Origin: Ypsolopha sequella
Taxonomy: Eukaryota; Arthropoda; Insecta; Lepidoptera; Ypsolophidae
Assembly (NCBI GenBank): GCA_934047225.1
Contig: OW203992.1
Span: forward strand, 2,655,501-2,719,500
Reading direction: 5' to 3'
Length of the DNA stretch: 64,000 nucleotides
Under the pieces are notes generated by a model. The model was not told where the DNA came from. It saw only the letters and a list, made by a program, of their open reading frames with translations, and did no database searches. A program made the position numbers and the translations under genes. Positions 34,323 to 44,710 of the stretch are shown in pieces. How positions within the stretch are numbered: the first letter of the stretch is position 1; every line of letters starts with the position of its first letter.

Positions 34323-36918
34323 TTATAATTTTTTAGTCATCATGCCTATATATTCTGAATCCGCCACTGTCTTCTTATGCCTTCTTGAATAGAAATATAA
34401 ATACTTAGATTTATTTTAAGCAATTAAAGTACGTGAAATACATTTATTACACGTCAATAGTAATATTATAGGAAAATACAAAAAATATAATAAAAATTAG
34501 GCTTACTTAAATACATACTTACGTCCATTACATAAACCAAAAATAAAGGAATAAATTACAAGTGTGTAGGTATACAATAATGATGATAAATATACATAAT
34601 ATGAGCACACTAGGTAAAAACACGTTTAAAATAAATATATATGCTTAAATTTTTAATATTAATAAAAAGGTTTAATTTTAGCGATTACTAACACTACTAC
34701 CACAAAAAAAAAAAAAAAAAAACTGACCAAATGTTAAACCTTCATTTTCTAATCTAGGTAATTGTTAACCGTAATGCCTCTTTTATTAAGTTATTAATTT
34801 GTTTATTCTTTGTTAACATACTAACATTAAGTTAAGTTAAAAATAATTAAAAATTGTTTCATAGTTTTGTATGTACCTTTCTGGCTATTATTATAACAAA
34901 CCGAAATTATGGGAATGTGCTGACTCCTAGCTTACAGTTAAAACTTTTTTAGGAGTCAGATACTCACTGTATTTTATGATGTTTTACGGTAAATAAAGAT
35001 ATTTTATGTTTTATGTTATGTTATGTTTTTAACTCCACCTATTTGATTAGTCTTGCTGTGAAGAAAAGCAACAAACTTAGCAATAGACACGTCTTTCGAA
35101 AAATTGCTGGGTGATTTTCAAGTAAGTCTGTGATATACCCCGTCAAAGGTTTGTACTTCATCGCACTAATAAAAATCCAAAATATCTGTGTAAAATAACT
35201 CTTAACTCGTAGTAAAATGTATCATATTTCAATGCAACAACACTATATACGATGGCCCTAAATCTTAGTCTAAATATCAGCACACATCAGTAACATAGCA
35301 CTTATCACGTTGCGATATAATTTAAATTACACTGCATCCCCATTTTCAATAACGTTTGTTATCTGCACACCGGGCCAGCATCAACATAACTTAAAATAAC
35401 TGCTGTTACCTAGTAATAAAGTTCATAATTCATCGAAATAGAGTGTTGAGGTTGACGTACTCAGCCAGAGATGAAATGTCAAGGTCAGGTCAGGACTCAG
35501 GTGACCGGGGAAAGACGAACAGTCTGCGGGTAGGACTCAGACCTCAGTTTTCTACTTAAAATAAACGAGATTTTTTTCGTTTATGTTATTAGAAAGTATT
35601 GCTACTGGCATCGTCATGTATTTTAAATTGAAAAGGTACATATTTTTCCCAATTTTTTAATGTTAAAAGATATGTTCAACGCTTTTTTATACTAAATCTA
35701 TTGAAAAACTACAATATCAACAAAATATAATATTTGTTTTAAAAGTATCTAAAACAGCAAAAATCATACGGGAGAATATACACAGTTATCAGAAACAAGA
35801 TCTAAGAACCTTTGGAGTGTAGACTTGGTAAAGTATGGGAGCAAAAAACAATCTTGAATGCGCCTTTCTCAATATTGAGTCTACACATGTATTAATTAGT
35901 ATGAATCTATACATCAAAATTTGAAAAATATCAGTCTTATAAATTTCCTCTACTTATTTTTTCATTTTGTTTCAAAACTCTAAAAGTAAAAAGACAAGTA
36001 TTTCCATATTTTTTACTTAAGTTCTCGCTACCTATTTTGACAAGAATTTTAGACCTGGGCAGAATAAGTGTGATGACCAAAATCAAACCTGGGGTCTTTC
36101 CACAGGTCACACTTAGTTTGTTAGATTTACAGAATCGAATTTTATCTTGGAGCGTATTTCGATCAAGAACATCCAAGAATGTTTTTATTATCTTTTGATC
36201 TTGCCCCTCTATTCAAAAAGCTTGCGTCAGCTCAGATAGAGTACGGCGCGTAGCAAGCACGAAACTTCAAATTCAAATTCAAATTCAAAATTTGAAACGC
36301 ACGAAACTTCTGCTTCGTAGACCTGCTACGCCGCGCCGTAGCGGACTTATATTGAGCAGTGAGCGTGTCTGACGTAGTAGGTCGATTATATATGTACTTA
36401 CAAGAGAATTCTATTTACCACAAATATATCGTTTCCTCTTGGTATTTCTTTACATCAAGTTAGACACAATAACTTTGTTAATGACGGAGGAAAAAAGTGC
36501 AAGTTTCTTTTTTAGAGTTTTTTTCGTCATTTTCAATAGAATTTTATGATTTATAGCAAAATACATCGCTTGAGGAACCTTAAATATTATTGGAGTGCAT
36601 TACAAGATAGAAAAAGTTGAAAATAAATCTCAGACCAATCACAGATTTTTTATAATAGTTAGGTGCTAATACCCAGTTTATCCACGGAGATCTATTAAAC
36701 CTTTTATGATACAGCATCTGGATATAGTATGCACCTATGAGATAAGTATATTTTTCTCAGAGAATTAGTTTCTAACTGACTTTTCTATTTTGTAATGAAC
36801 ACTATAATAATTATATATTGATTGATTGATTACTTTATTATTATTACTAATATTAACTTCGTGTTTTAAAAATAGTAAACGGTACCTTTGTCAGGTACCC
36901 TCTTTAGTCTTATGTATA
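34323..36918. other. no gene; probable non-LTR 3' tail at 34900-35032
   Basis: TGCTGACTCCTAGCTTACAG, then AATAAAGATATTTTATG and a (TTATG)n run at 35012-35030 look like a plus-strand non-LTR 3' UTR and tail. 36235-36375 is TACG-rich with a CAAATTCAAATTCAAATTCA run. No coding reading is supported. Confidence 0.45.
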
Positions 36919-37893
36919 CAGGGTGGAAAAAATTCAAGGGCCCTGGAGCGGAACTACCTTAAATCCTTTAGTTAGCTCATTTTACTGAAAGGAAACATTC
37001 CTTAATTTTTTAAAAGAAACAAAACTGCATTCAAAGATCTTCTAAAATTTGCTTGTCTCACCCGGGAACTGAACCATCTAAAAATTTCAAAAATAAACCC
37101 TGGCTATTTTACTATACGAATCGGTAGGATTATTGTTCAGGATAAAATTTGTCTAATAAACATTTGGTCTTACACTCATCTGTTGTACGAGATACCCATG
37201 AAATTGAATATTTATTACAAGTTCTTTATTAACAATACCTAGTACTGTTCACTTGTAAAGTAATAATGATACGCCATTATTACACAATAACAGCACGGAA
37301 TGAAAGCAAAACAAAACAAAATTTGAAATTCAAACGAATACTTTTATCGATTTTAAAAATGTTGAAAATTATCGTTCGAACTTCAAATTTGTTGCTCCGC
37401 GTTGCAAAAAAAAATACGTTCCCTTTTTAAACTTTTCATCAGTACGCCTAGTGCAAGAAGGAATTGTGCTGTGCATAGATTTATTATTACCATTTAAGGA
37501 TTTTCTTATTAAAGTCTTCAACAAGGTATAACATTAGCAAGCTCAGACGATGTCTTTGGATGTTAGAGAGATAAGAAAGTTATAACGTGTCATTTACTTG
37601 ATACAAGTGAACAGTACTAGGTATTGTTAATAAAGAACTTGTAATAAATATTGAATTTCATGGATATCTCGTACAATAGATGAGTGTAAGACCAAATGTT
37701 TATTAGACAAATTTTATCCTGAACAATCATCCAACCGATTCGTAAAATAAAATTCACAAGCGAATTTCAGAATATCTTTGAATGCAGTTTTGTTTCTTTT
37801 AAAAAATAAAGGAATGTTTCCTTTTAGTAAAATGAGCTAACTAAAGGATTTAAGGTAGTTCCCCTCCGGGGCCCTTAAATTTTTTCCACCCTG
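36919..37893. mobile_element. 975-bp fold-back (CAGGGTGGAAAAA family), long form
   Basis: CAGGGTGGAAAAAATTCAAG at the left and its complement ending TTTTTTCCACCCTG at the right are flanked by TA. The arms stay paired for about 345 bp, through GGATTTAAGGTAGTTCC and ACAAGTTCTTTATTAACAAT, to GTACTGTTCACTTGTA, leaving a loop of about 280 bp. Each arm corresponds to the whole MITE at 28216-28572. Confidence 0.9.
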
Positions 37894-38214
37894 TATGTTT
37901 GACAGATAGGTCTGATAATGATACGTCCTATTTATTGGCACAAAGTGTTCAACTCTCCACTTTAAAGGTTCATTAAAGGTTCTTCAAGCGATGCATTTTG
38001 CTATAAAAATAAAATCTTAATCAAAACTAAATTATCCGTGATTTATTATATATGTGTAAATTTGTGTATTTATTTATGTATGTCTATTTTTCATATTGTA
38101 TAATTGTATTGTGTAAGTTTATGTATTCGTTTATTTTAGCGTTAGTAATTAATCATAATGTACTCATGTAGTCTATTTTACATTTATTATGTCTATTTTA
38201 CTTTTTTTTCTCTT

Positions 38215-38320
38215 TCACCCAAAGGTTGCCTGGTAGATATTGCTATTAGCAATAAGTGCCGCCTTTGTACAATATAAATGTTTTTAAGTGTCCTGTTTTA
38301 ATGTATTTTGTAAATGTACA
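38215..38320 (+). mobile_element. non-LTR retroelement 3' UTR split by the LTR element
   Basis: AAAGGTTGCCTGGTAGATAT then TGCTATTAGCAATAAGTGCC and GCCTTTGTAC is a widespread insect non-LTR 3' UTR motif. It runs up to the LTR insertion at 38321. The continuation, TACATAAGTGTAATAAATAA and an A-rich tail, is at 44581-44625. Confidence 0.75.
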
Positions 38321-38516
38321 TTTGGCAGGTTGGGGTGTTGACTGAGTGAAACACAGGTTAGCTGTTAATAGTCCGATATATTCTAGTGGCTAAAACCACA
38401 CCAGAAAACACGTTGATACTACACAACGTCGGGAAGAGAACTGGCGTGGCTACGTGCCTTGCCATAAGTCGTGCGCAATTACTTATTGCTACAATCAGCA
38501 ATTTCATGACTCCACA
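38321..38516 (-). repeat. 3' LTR
   Basis: A 196-bp direct repeat of 44385-44580 with about eight substitutions and no indel seen. In element orientation it runs TGTGGAGTCATG ... AACCTGCCAAA. It is followed by TACA (target duplication). Confidence 0.92.
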
Positions 38517-39997
38517 GTACATCCCTTTCTACAAAAAAAATTTTTCAAAATAAAATTTTTAACAAACTAAAAACATCTTTCATTGATTGTACCTAAATGT
38601 TTCAAAACATACTACACTGATTGTACTCTGATACACTGTTGCAATAATAACATAATCTGACTCGACATTTAAACAATTGTAAACACAAAGCAAGCTCGTA
38701 ACATGAAACTGCCTACTGGCTGACGCAATTCTTATCTTGCTGTAATGAAAATAAATTTCAATGAAATAAAATTTCAACATTGTGCAGTACCATAATGTAA
38801 AGACTATTTTATAATGTAAAATTACACAAGATTCTTTAAGAAAACAATACAAAAAAAAATGAATATAAAACTGAAAAACTCTTTAACACTAACTTCTGTA
38901 GAAATTACTCTGAAATTGAATACCAAATTAACAGATAACACTTGAATATCTAAACAGTAAAATAACATAATAACGGTGTTATAATATCAAAAATAGTGCT
39001 ATAATGGAAAATTTTTCAATTTGTTCAACTACACAATTCATAACTGGACTTTACACAGTATAATAATGTGAAAAAAAAAAAAAAATGCTATTATAAAAAA
39101 CTTTAAACAATTTATAGAGGAAAAATACAAACACAAAACTGTTACATAACACAAAAAATACATTTCCTGACATCTATCCGAATCCTAAACATTTTATTAC
39201 TTTTTGGTGATCAATCCAAAAGCTAGAAAAATATCTAGTATACCAATAGTATATCTTTACGTCATGTAAGAAAAAATTCCGGAAATTTCTACTTACATGC
39301 TTCATAGTTACACAAATTACAAACATAAATGACATTTCAATACACAATACACAAGAAAACATAAAAAATAAATTTCGCATTGCATCAAGGGTCTACATTT
39401 GCATTCTATTACGGAACCCTGTTTATTCGTCTTTGCTTATTTGCTCTAATTCGATGTCACTCAGGTAGCGTTTCCTGCTTAACCTGACTATATATCGACA
39501 TTATAAATCACTTGAAAACAATAATAAAACACTAAAAAATTACAATCTACAAGAAAAGAAAGAAAAAATATCTAAGTTTCGGAAATCTCTCTAGGATCCC
39601 TTTAATGCGGAAAGAAAAAAAATAACTTGATAGTTTGCAAAAATACTCTCTAGGCCGTTTTACGATTCACCGAGGGCTCGGAACAACTTGAAGAGTGTTC
39701 AGGTTAAAATATGGCTTGCCCGTATCTATAGTTTCATTTAGTTCGCGGGTTCATATTCGAGTTATAAACTCACGGAACCCTAACATTTCATATCTATAAT
39801 TTCTACGTTACACATGCTATTGCATTGAGATCTGAGTTGCTTAATCCGCATTCCCCAAATCTAATACCTTTAGCTATTCTTTAAAACTACTTTCTAGTAT
39901 GATCACTTCTTTGTACCTTAAACAAAAATAACACAATGGTCACTGTTTCGTAAACTTTCAATTTTCTGTTTCAATTTGCCTGCTGACGTAATTCGTC
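38517..39997 (-). other. long 3' untranslated part of the LTR element
   Basis: 1.5 kb, very A/T-rich, between the small ORF and the 3' LTR. Only scattered short readings are present. On the minus strand AGAAAGGGATGTAC next to the LTR is a weak purine-rich tract candidate. Confidence 0.6.
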
Positions 39998-40354
39998 CTA
40001 TACATGTTGCTGCATCGTATTTTGGAATGCCTGTGGAGCACTCTCCAAAGTTGACGCTCTTAATTCTTTTCTTAACCACTTTCGCATATGATTACTACAC
40101 TTTGTATATAATACGTACACTGATAAAAAACACAATATGATAACTGTTATTACTATCACAATTCCATAAATCTCCATTTTTTCTTCTAATTTCGAATTAC
40201 TTGACTCGTTTGCACCATTCTGTGCTATGACAACTTGTTCGTTTTTACTTTGCGGTTTACCCATTTTTTGGAATTTTAACCACAAAATATTTACACGACT
40301 TTTACAAAAAACTAAATCTTTATCACTGAACCTCACAATATGTACTGTATGCAA
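39998..40354 (-). CDS. small membrane ORF downstream of pol
   Basis: 118 codons, starting 60 nt after the pol stop. Met31 (40264) begins MGKPQSKNEQ, which fits the G-x-x-x-S N-myristoylation pattern, so the functional start may be there, giving 88 residues. Residues 62-83 (IYGIVIVITVIILCFLSVYV and on) form one strong transmembrane segment, followed by a Cys and a basic stretch (HMRKWLRKELR). The position corresponds to env in other elements, but it is far too short for an envelope protein and has no signal peptide or cleavage site. The function is unknown. It may be an accessory protein of the element's clade. Confidence 0.6.
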   Translation of the reverse strand: MHTVHIVRFSDKDLVFCKSRVNILWLKFQKMGKPQSKNEQVVIAQNGANESSNSKLEEKMEIYGIVIVITVIILCFLSVYVLYTKCSNHMRKWLRKELRASTLESAPQAFQNTMQQHV

Positions 40355-40414
40355 AACTAAAAATAATACTCTTTATGTACTTTAATCATTGCTCTAGATA
40401 ATTTACATATTTGC

Positions 40415-43400
40415 TTACGAATCTGCAAATCTAACTGGTTTCTTAATCACACGACCGCTGCGTGATGTTCTAATTTCTGGCTGATCACGTGTCTCAAAAG
40501 GTACTAACGGACTTTGAACTGAAACGTTTTGATTCTCAATATTTTGACTTGCTAAATCGCTTTCATTTTGAACATCCTCATTTTCACATAAAGTATACGC
40601 TGGTTTCAATCTATCTATAGAAATGTTCGTCTGTCTGTTCGGTAACTGTACTTTAAAAACCTTATTTTCTCTACTTAAAACGCGGTATGGGCCATCATAA
40701 GTAGGTATTAGAGGTTTCTTAACTGCATCATTTCTTATGAAAACGTGTGAACATGACTGTAAGTCCTTATGCACGAAAATCTTTCTGGAATCGCTCGACG
40801 TTCGCGATTGCGGCTTTAATTCTCTAATAATTTTGCGTAACTGCTCAACATATGTAAAAGGATCATTGCTCTGCGTACTTACTTCTTGAAAAAATTCACC
40901 TGGTAGCTTAATATTGTGTCCGTAAATCATCTCTGCCGAACTTATTCCTGAGTCGCTCCTGCCTGAAGCTCTTAACCCTAGAAGAACTGTAGGTAATTCT
41001 TGTATCCAAGATGTACTTGCCTTCAATCTAGCAGTAAGCGCTGCTTTCAGCGTACGATGCCACCTTTCTATGCTGCCGTTGCTTTGTGGATGATATGGAG
41101 TGGTTCTAAATTTCTTGATACCTAATAATTTCATTAACTCTGCGAATAACTCACTCTCCATCTGCCTTCCTTGATCTGTTGTCATTCTACTAAAACTTCC
41201 GAAACGACAAATCCAACCTTCATACACGGCTCTGGCTACTTTTTCAGCCGTGATTTCTTTTACTGGAATTGCCTCTGCCCATCTGGTATATCTGTCTATG
41301 ATTGTTACCAAATACCTGTATCCCTCTTCAGTTGTTGGTAGTGGCCCAACGATGTCCATATGGATATGCTCGAATCTGTTGCATGGTGGAAAACTTCCGA
41401 CTTCTGATACTGTGTGTCTATTTACCTTGCTCCGCTGACATTGTATACAAGATTTTGCCCATTGGCTTACGTCTTTATTCATGCTAGGCCAAAAAAATCT
41501 TTGCGCTACCATCTTACGTGTAGTTTTGCTACCTGGATGACTAAAATTATGTATAGAATCAAAAGCTGTTTTCCTAAAAGTTTCAGTCAAAAACGGTCTG
41601 GCATTATTAGTACTTATTTCGCAATAAATTAATTTGTCGCTACCTGGTAACCTGAGTTGCTTTAACTGTACATTGCTGTCCTGCTTTGTCAGTAAATTGT
41701 GCAAGTGTGTGTCTGTTTCCTGCGCTGTCGCAAGTTCGCTGTAATCTAGTGCTGACGGGCATGTTATTGTTTCAATTCTAGAAAGTGCATCCGCTACGGG
41801 ATTCAAATTACCTTCCACGTGTTTAATATAAGTTGTAAATTCGCTGATGAACAATAACTGCCTAGTACGTCTTGGGTTCTCTTTGTTACTACCTATCTTT
41901 GTAAAAGCAAATGTTAAGGGTTTATGATCTGTAAATATAGTGAACTCTCTACCCTCTAGCATGTTTCTGAAATAAACTACGGCCATGTATATTGCCAATA
42001 ATTCTCGATCATATGTACTATATTTCTCCTGTGCCGCTGAAAGTTTCTTTGAAAAATAACCCAACGGTTTCCAGTAATTACCAACCTTTTGTTGTAAAAC
42101 TGCGCCTGCACAATTTGCACTGCAATCTGTCATCAGAGATAATTCCACATTGGCCAACGGATGAGACAGAGTAACGGCGTTTTTAAGACTTACCTTACAC
42201 TGCTCGAAAGCCTGCGTTGCCTTCTCATTCCATGGAATCTTTGTTTTGTCCTTTTTCTTTGTATTGTGCAAAAACTGATTCAGCTCTGCTTGCTGTACGA
42301 CTGCCTTTGGTAGATGCGCTCTGTAAAAATTTAACATTCCTAAAAATCGTCTCAGCTGCTCAACTGTTTCCGGTTTTGGGTATTCAGTGATAGCCTTGAC
42401 TTTGTCCTCCAAAGGACGTATTCCCTCTGTGGAAACTTCATACCCCAGAAAATCTACTTTAGCTTGTCCAAATACGCATTTACTTAAATTTATTGTGATT
42501 CCAATCTCGTTAAAACGTTCAAAAAGTTTTCTGAGATGCTGCGTGTGCTGCTCTTCTGTTTCTGATGCTAGAATAACGTCATCAATGTACCCGAAAAGAC
42601 ATGATTTCTCCCCCTTTTCATTCTGTATTACTTCTATACCCTGTAAAACTGTATTATTCATGAATCTTTGGAAAGTTTGAGCAGCATTTCTAAGTCCAAA
42701 CGTCATACGCGTAAACTCGTATAGCCCAAACGGTGTTATAATCGCTGTTTTCTCTACATCCTCGGGTGCTACTCTGATAAAATGATAGGCTCTATTAATA
42801 TCTATACGTGTGAAAATTTTTTTACCTGCTAATCCATACGTGAAGTCTTGTAGCCGAGGTACTGGATACCTGTCTGGTTTCGTGATTGCGTTGAGCTGCC
42901 TGTAGTCTCCGCATGGCCTGATCTGGCCATCCTTCTTCGGCACGACGTGTAGAGGACTCGCCCAAGCACTTTTTGATGGTCTACATATACCTATTTCTTG
43001 CATGAACCTAAATTCGTCCCTGACCTTATTAAACCTATCTGGGGGCAAAGGTCGTGCTTTAGCATGAACCGGTGGTCCGGTTGTCTCTATGTGATGAAAA
43101 ACTGAATGCGACGGTATTTCTTTAAAAGACACAGGTTTCGTAATTTCGGAAAATTCTTCTAATAATTCGCGATATGGATGTTCATCCTGAATGCTACTTA
43201 TTGAAGAAGGACCTTCATAAACAACTATCGTACCATCTGTACGTAAATTAGTCACCAAATCAATTAATTTCCTATTATACAAGTCTATAAGTAACTTATG
43301 AGTTCTTAAAAAGTCTGCTCCGAGTATGGGCTTTGGTACATCACACACTATAAATGTCCACTTGAATGCACGCCTTAAACCTAAATTTAGCTCCATTGTA

Positions 43401-43612
43401 GTCACACCATAAGTCTTAATTTCTGTATTGTTCGCTGCGTATAATTTATATGTGCACTCACGACGATCTTGCGGTTTAACACAACTAACCGGTAAAGTAC
43501 TTACGTTTGCACCACTATCAATTAAAAAACGTAGTTTACTGTTCCAATCCGTAACACTTAACCGATGATTGTCTGTCACTGCAATGCAATTGTTAACCGC
43601 ACCCAACTGCAT
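40415..43612 (-). CDS. pol: retrotransposon Pol polyprotein
   Basis: 1,065 residues, fully open. Protease: DSGA at 32-35 and ILGAD at 96-100. Reverse transcriptase about 185-385, with RIDINRAYHFI and YIDD at 342-345. RNase H with D496, E537, D562 and D608 (TDCS, DREL, TDHK, VADALSR). Integrase zinc finger H688, H692, C722, C725 and a D753, D813, E849 triad with 35 residues between the last two. The C-terminus has a short basic tail. All catalytic residues I can place are present, so the enzyme set looks intact. It lies in the same frame as gag, separated by one TGA and four codons, so expression may need read-through or internal initiation. It is antisense to the host kinase gene. Confidence 0.95.
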   Translation of the reverse strand: MQLGAVNNCIAVTDNHRLSVTDWNSKLRFLIDSGANVSTLPVSCVKPQDRRECTYKLYAANNTEIKTYGVTTMELNLGLRRAFKWTFIVCDVPKPILGADFLRTHKLLIDLYNRKLIDLVTNLRTDGTIVVYEGPSSISSIQDEHPYRELLEEFSEITKPVSFKEIPSHSVFHHIETTGPPVHAKARPLPPDRFNKVRDEFRFMQEIGICRPSKSAWASPLHVVPKKDGQIRPCGDYRQLNAITKPDRYPVPRLQDFTYGLAGKKIFTRIDINRAYHFIRVAPEDVEKTAIITPFGLYEFTRMTFGLRNAAQTFQRFMNNTVLQGIEVIQNEKGEKSCLFGYIDDVILASETEEQHTQHLRKLFERFNEIGITINLSKCVFGQAKVDFLGYEVSTEGIRPLEDKVKAITEYPKPETVEQLRRFLGMLNFYRAHLPKAVVQQAELNQFLHNTKKKDKTKIPWNEKATQAFEQCKVSLKNAVTLSHPLANVELSLMTDCSANCAGAVLQQKVGNYWKPLGYFSKKLSAAQEKYSTYDRELLAIYMAVVYFRNMLEGREFTIFTDHKPLTFAFTKIGSNKENPRRTRQLLFISEFTTYIKHVEGNLNPVADALSRIETITCPSALDYSELATAQETDTHLHNLLTKQDSNVQLKQLRLPGSDKLIYCEISTNNARPFLTETFRKTAFDSIHNFSHPGSKTTRKMVAQRFFWPSMNKDVSQWAKSCIQCQRSKVNRHTVSEVGSFPPCNRFEHIHMDIVGPLPTTEEGYRYLVTIIDRYTRWAEAIPVKEITAEKVARAVYEGWICRFGSFSRMTTDQGRQMESELFAELMKLLGIKKFRTTPYHPQSNGSIERWHRTLKAALTARLKASTSWIQELPTVLLGLRASGRSDSGISSAEMIYGHNIKLPGEFFQEVSTQSNDPFTYVEQLRKIIRELKPQSRTSSDSRKIFVHKDLQSCSHVFIRNDAVKKPLIPTYDGPYRVLSRENKVFKVQLPNRQTNISIDRLKPAYTLCENEDVQNESDLASQNIENQNVSVQSPLVPFETRDQPEIRTSRSGRVIKKPVRFADS

Positions 43613-43624
43613 CGTTTCTAATTT

Positions 43625-44158
43625 TCATGAACCGTATTGCTGCGACTGCTGTCCCTGTGCTTGCCGCTGTTGATTCTGCGACTGCTGCTGTGCACCCCAA
43701 TTACAAGGCGTTTCACATCTGTTCGCTCTATTTCCGAATTTGTAATGATATCTGCATAGCCAATCCGGATGATTAGGGTTTCTTCTGGGCCCGTTTGATC
43801 TAGACCTATTTCTGCTCCGATTTCTTCTATTACCACGGTAACCGTAGCTCCTATCTCTGCTGCGTCCGCGAATTTCACTAACTTCTCCTTTTAGCTCTTT
43901 AAGCTGCAACGTCAACGCCATCATCTGCGCCATCAGCTCCGGAAATGGTGAGGAAGTCGCTGCGGCCGCCGCTGTCACTTCCGCCACATCTCCTGTCCTA
44001 ATGTTCTCAACTATCTTGTCTGCCCTAGTTGCTAAATTCTCCAGGCTTGTCTCCTGGCTCACAGCTAAGACTGCTCTAACTGCCGACGGTAAACGTCCAA
44101 TCCACAATTTCTTCAGGGAAGCCTCTGATGTTCCCGAGTTCCTTGCCAATTCCGCCAT
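43625..44158 (-). CDS. gag: retrotransposon Gag (short, C-terminal part)
   Basis: 177 residues. The part SEASLKKLWIGRLPSAVRAV then LENLATRADKIVE resembles the capsid C-terminal region of CsRn1/Kabuki Gags. An Arg/Ser/Asn-rich stretch follows (residues 98-128), then the nucleocapsid knuckle C-x2-H-x9-C-x3-C, and a Gln-rich tail. This CHCC knuckle differs from the CCHC of other Ty3/gypsy elements and marks the clade. The N-terminal capsid half (probably well over 100 residues) is missing, and the upstream frame is closed by TAG about 120 nt before the ATG, so a deletion near the 5' end is likely. The ORF ends in TGA and pol follows in the same frame. Confidence 0.85.
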   Translation of the reverse strand: MAELARNSGTSEASLKKLWIGRLPSAVRAVLAVSQETSLENLATRADKIVENIRTGDVAEVTAAAAATSSPFPELMAQMMALTLQLKELKGEVSEIRGRSRDRSYGYRGNRRNRSRNRSRSNGPRRNPNHPDWLCRYHYKFGNRANRCETPCNWGAQQQSQNQQRQAQGQQSQQYGS

Positions 44159-44384
44159 CCGCCTAAGAAGCTGGTGACCGGAGCCGAAAACCGGTGAGGA
44201 CCGTATAATACCCCCCTGGGTCCGGCCCTGCCCAAGGTGTGCCGTCTAAATTCTCGCCGAGGCCGACACTTCTCGACGAGGAGTTCCCTTCCCGCTGCCC
44301 GTGTCCCGTTGGTTCACCTCACAAACACTACACCCCAACAGCCATCAAACGCACTGCCCAAAAATCGACGTTCGGGGTCACCAC
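44159..44384 (-). other. 5' leader of the LTR element
   Basis: GC-rich leader between the primer site and the Gag ATG. It contains no intact upstream Gag coding and an in-frame TAG, consistent with a deletion of the Gag N-terminus. Confidence 0.55.
44366..44383 (-). promoter_or_regulatory. primer-binding site, tRNA-Trp-like
   Basis: One base inside the 5' LTR, the minus strand reads TGGTGACCCCGAACGTCG. The first 12 bases are complementary to the 3' end expected for insect tRNA-Trp, the usual primer of CsRn1-clade elements; an extra A then shifts the match. The tRNA identity is from general knowledge and was not computed. Confidence 0.65.
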
Positions 44385-44580
44385 TTTGGCAGGTTGGGGT
44401 GTTAACTGAGTGAAACACAGGTTAGCGGTTAATAGTCCGATATATTCTAGTGGCTACAACCACACAAGAAAACACGTTGATACTACACAAAGTCGGGAAG
44501 AGAACTGGCGAGGCTACGTGCCTTGCCACAAGTCGTGCGCAATTACTTATTGCTATAATCAGCAATTTCATGACTCCACA
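44385..44580 (-). repeat. 5' LTR
   Basis: The partner of the 38321-38516 repeat. In element orientation the promoter and transcript start should lie inside it, but no clear TATA box was identified. Confidence 0.92.
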
Positions 44581-44625
44581 TACATAAGTGTAATAAATAA
44601 AAAAATAAATAAAAAAGCTCTAAAA
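44581..44625 (+). mobile_element. continuation and tail of the interrupted non-LTR element
   Basis: It begins with TACA, the duplicated target, and continues TAAGTGTAATAAATAAAAAA, the expected AATAAA plus A-rich tail of the 38215-38320 element. Confidence 0.7.
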
Positions 44626-44710
44626 AAGAAACTGAGACTTTTTTTCTCTACCATTAATAATGTTATATCATATTAGCGCTAATGAGAGTTAAATAAAGCA
44701 GAAAATTTAT
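44626..44710. other. short AT-rich spacer
   Basis: No feature; it separates the non-LTR tail from the minisatellite. Confidence 0.5.

Larger units (their letters stand above)
38317..44584 (-). mobile_element. Ty3/gypsy LTR retrotransposon, CsRn1/Kabuki-like clade
   Basis: A complete-looking element of 6,260 bp on the minus strand, inserted antisense to the DYRK gene. LTRs of 196 bp lie at 44385-44580 (5') and 38321-38516 (3') and begin TGTGGAGTC. The target duplication is TACA at 38317-38320 and 44581-44584. Order 5' to 3' is LTR, primer site, gag, pol (protease, RT, RNase H, integrase), small ORF, long 3' UTR and LTR. The LTRs differ at about 8 of 196 positions by my reading, so the insertion is not recent. 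The CHCC-type Gag knuckle and the FGLRNAAQTFQRFM block of RT are hallmarks of the CsRn1 group. Confidence 0.92.

Noticed and set aside
39998..40354. Retroviral envelope gene
   Set aside because: Far too short, with no signal peptide, cleavage site or fusion region; only one membrane segment.
43618..43878. Separate overlapping ORF in gag
   Set aside because: It is the Arg/Ser-rich and knuckle region of gag read in another frame; composition explains the open reading.
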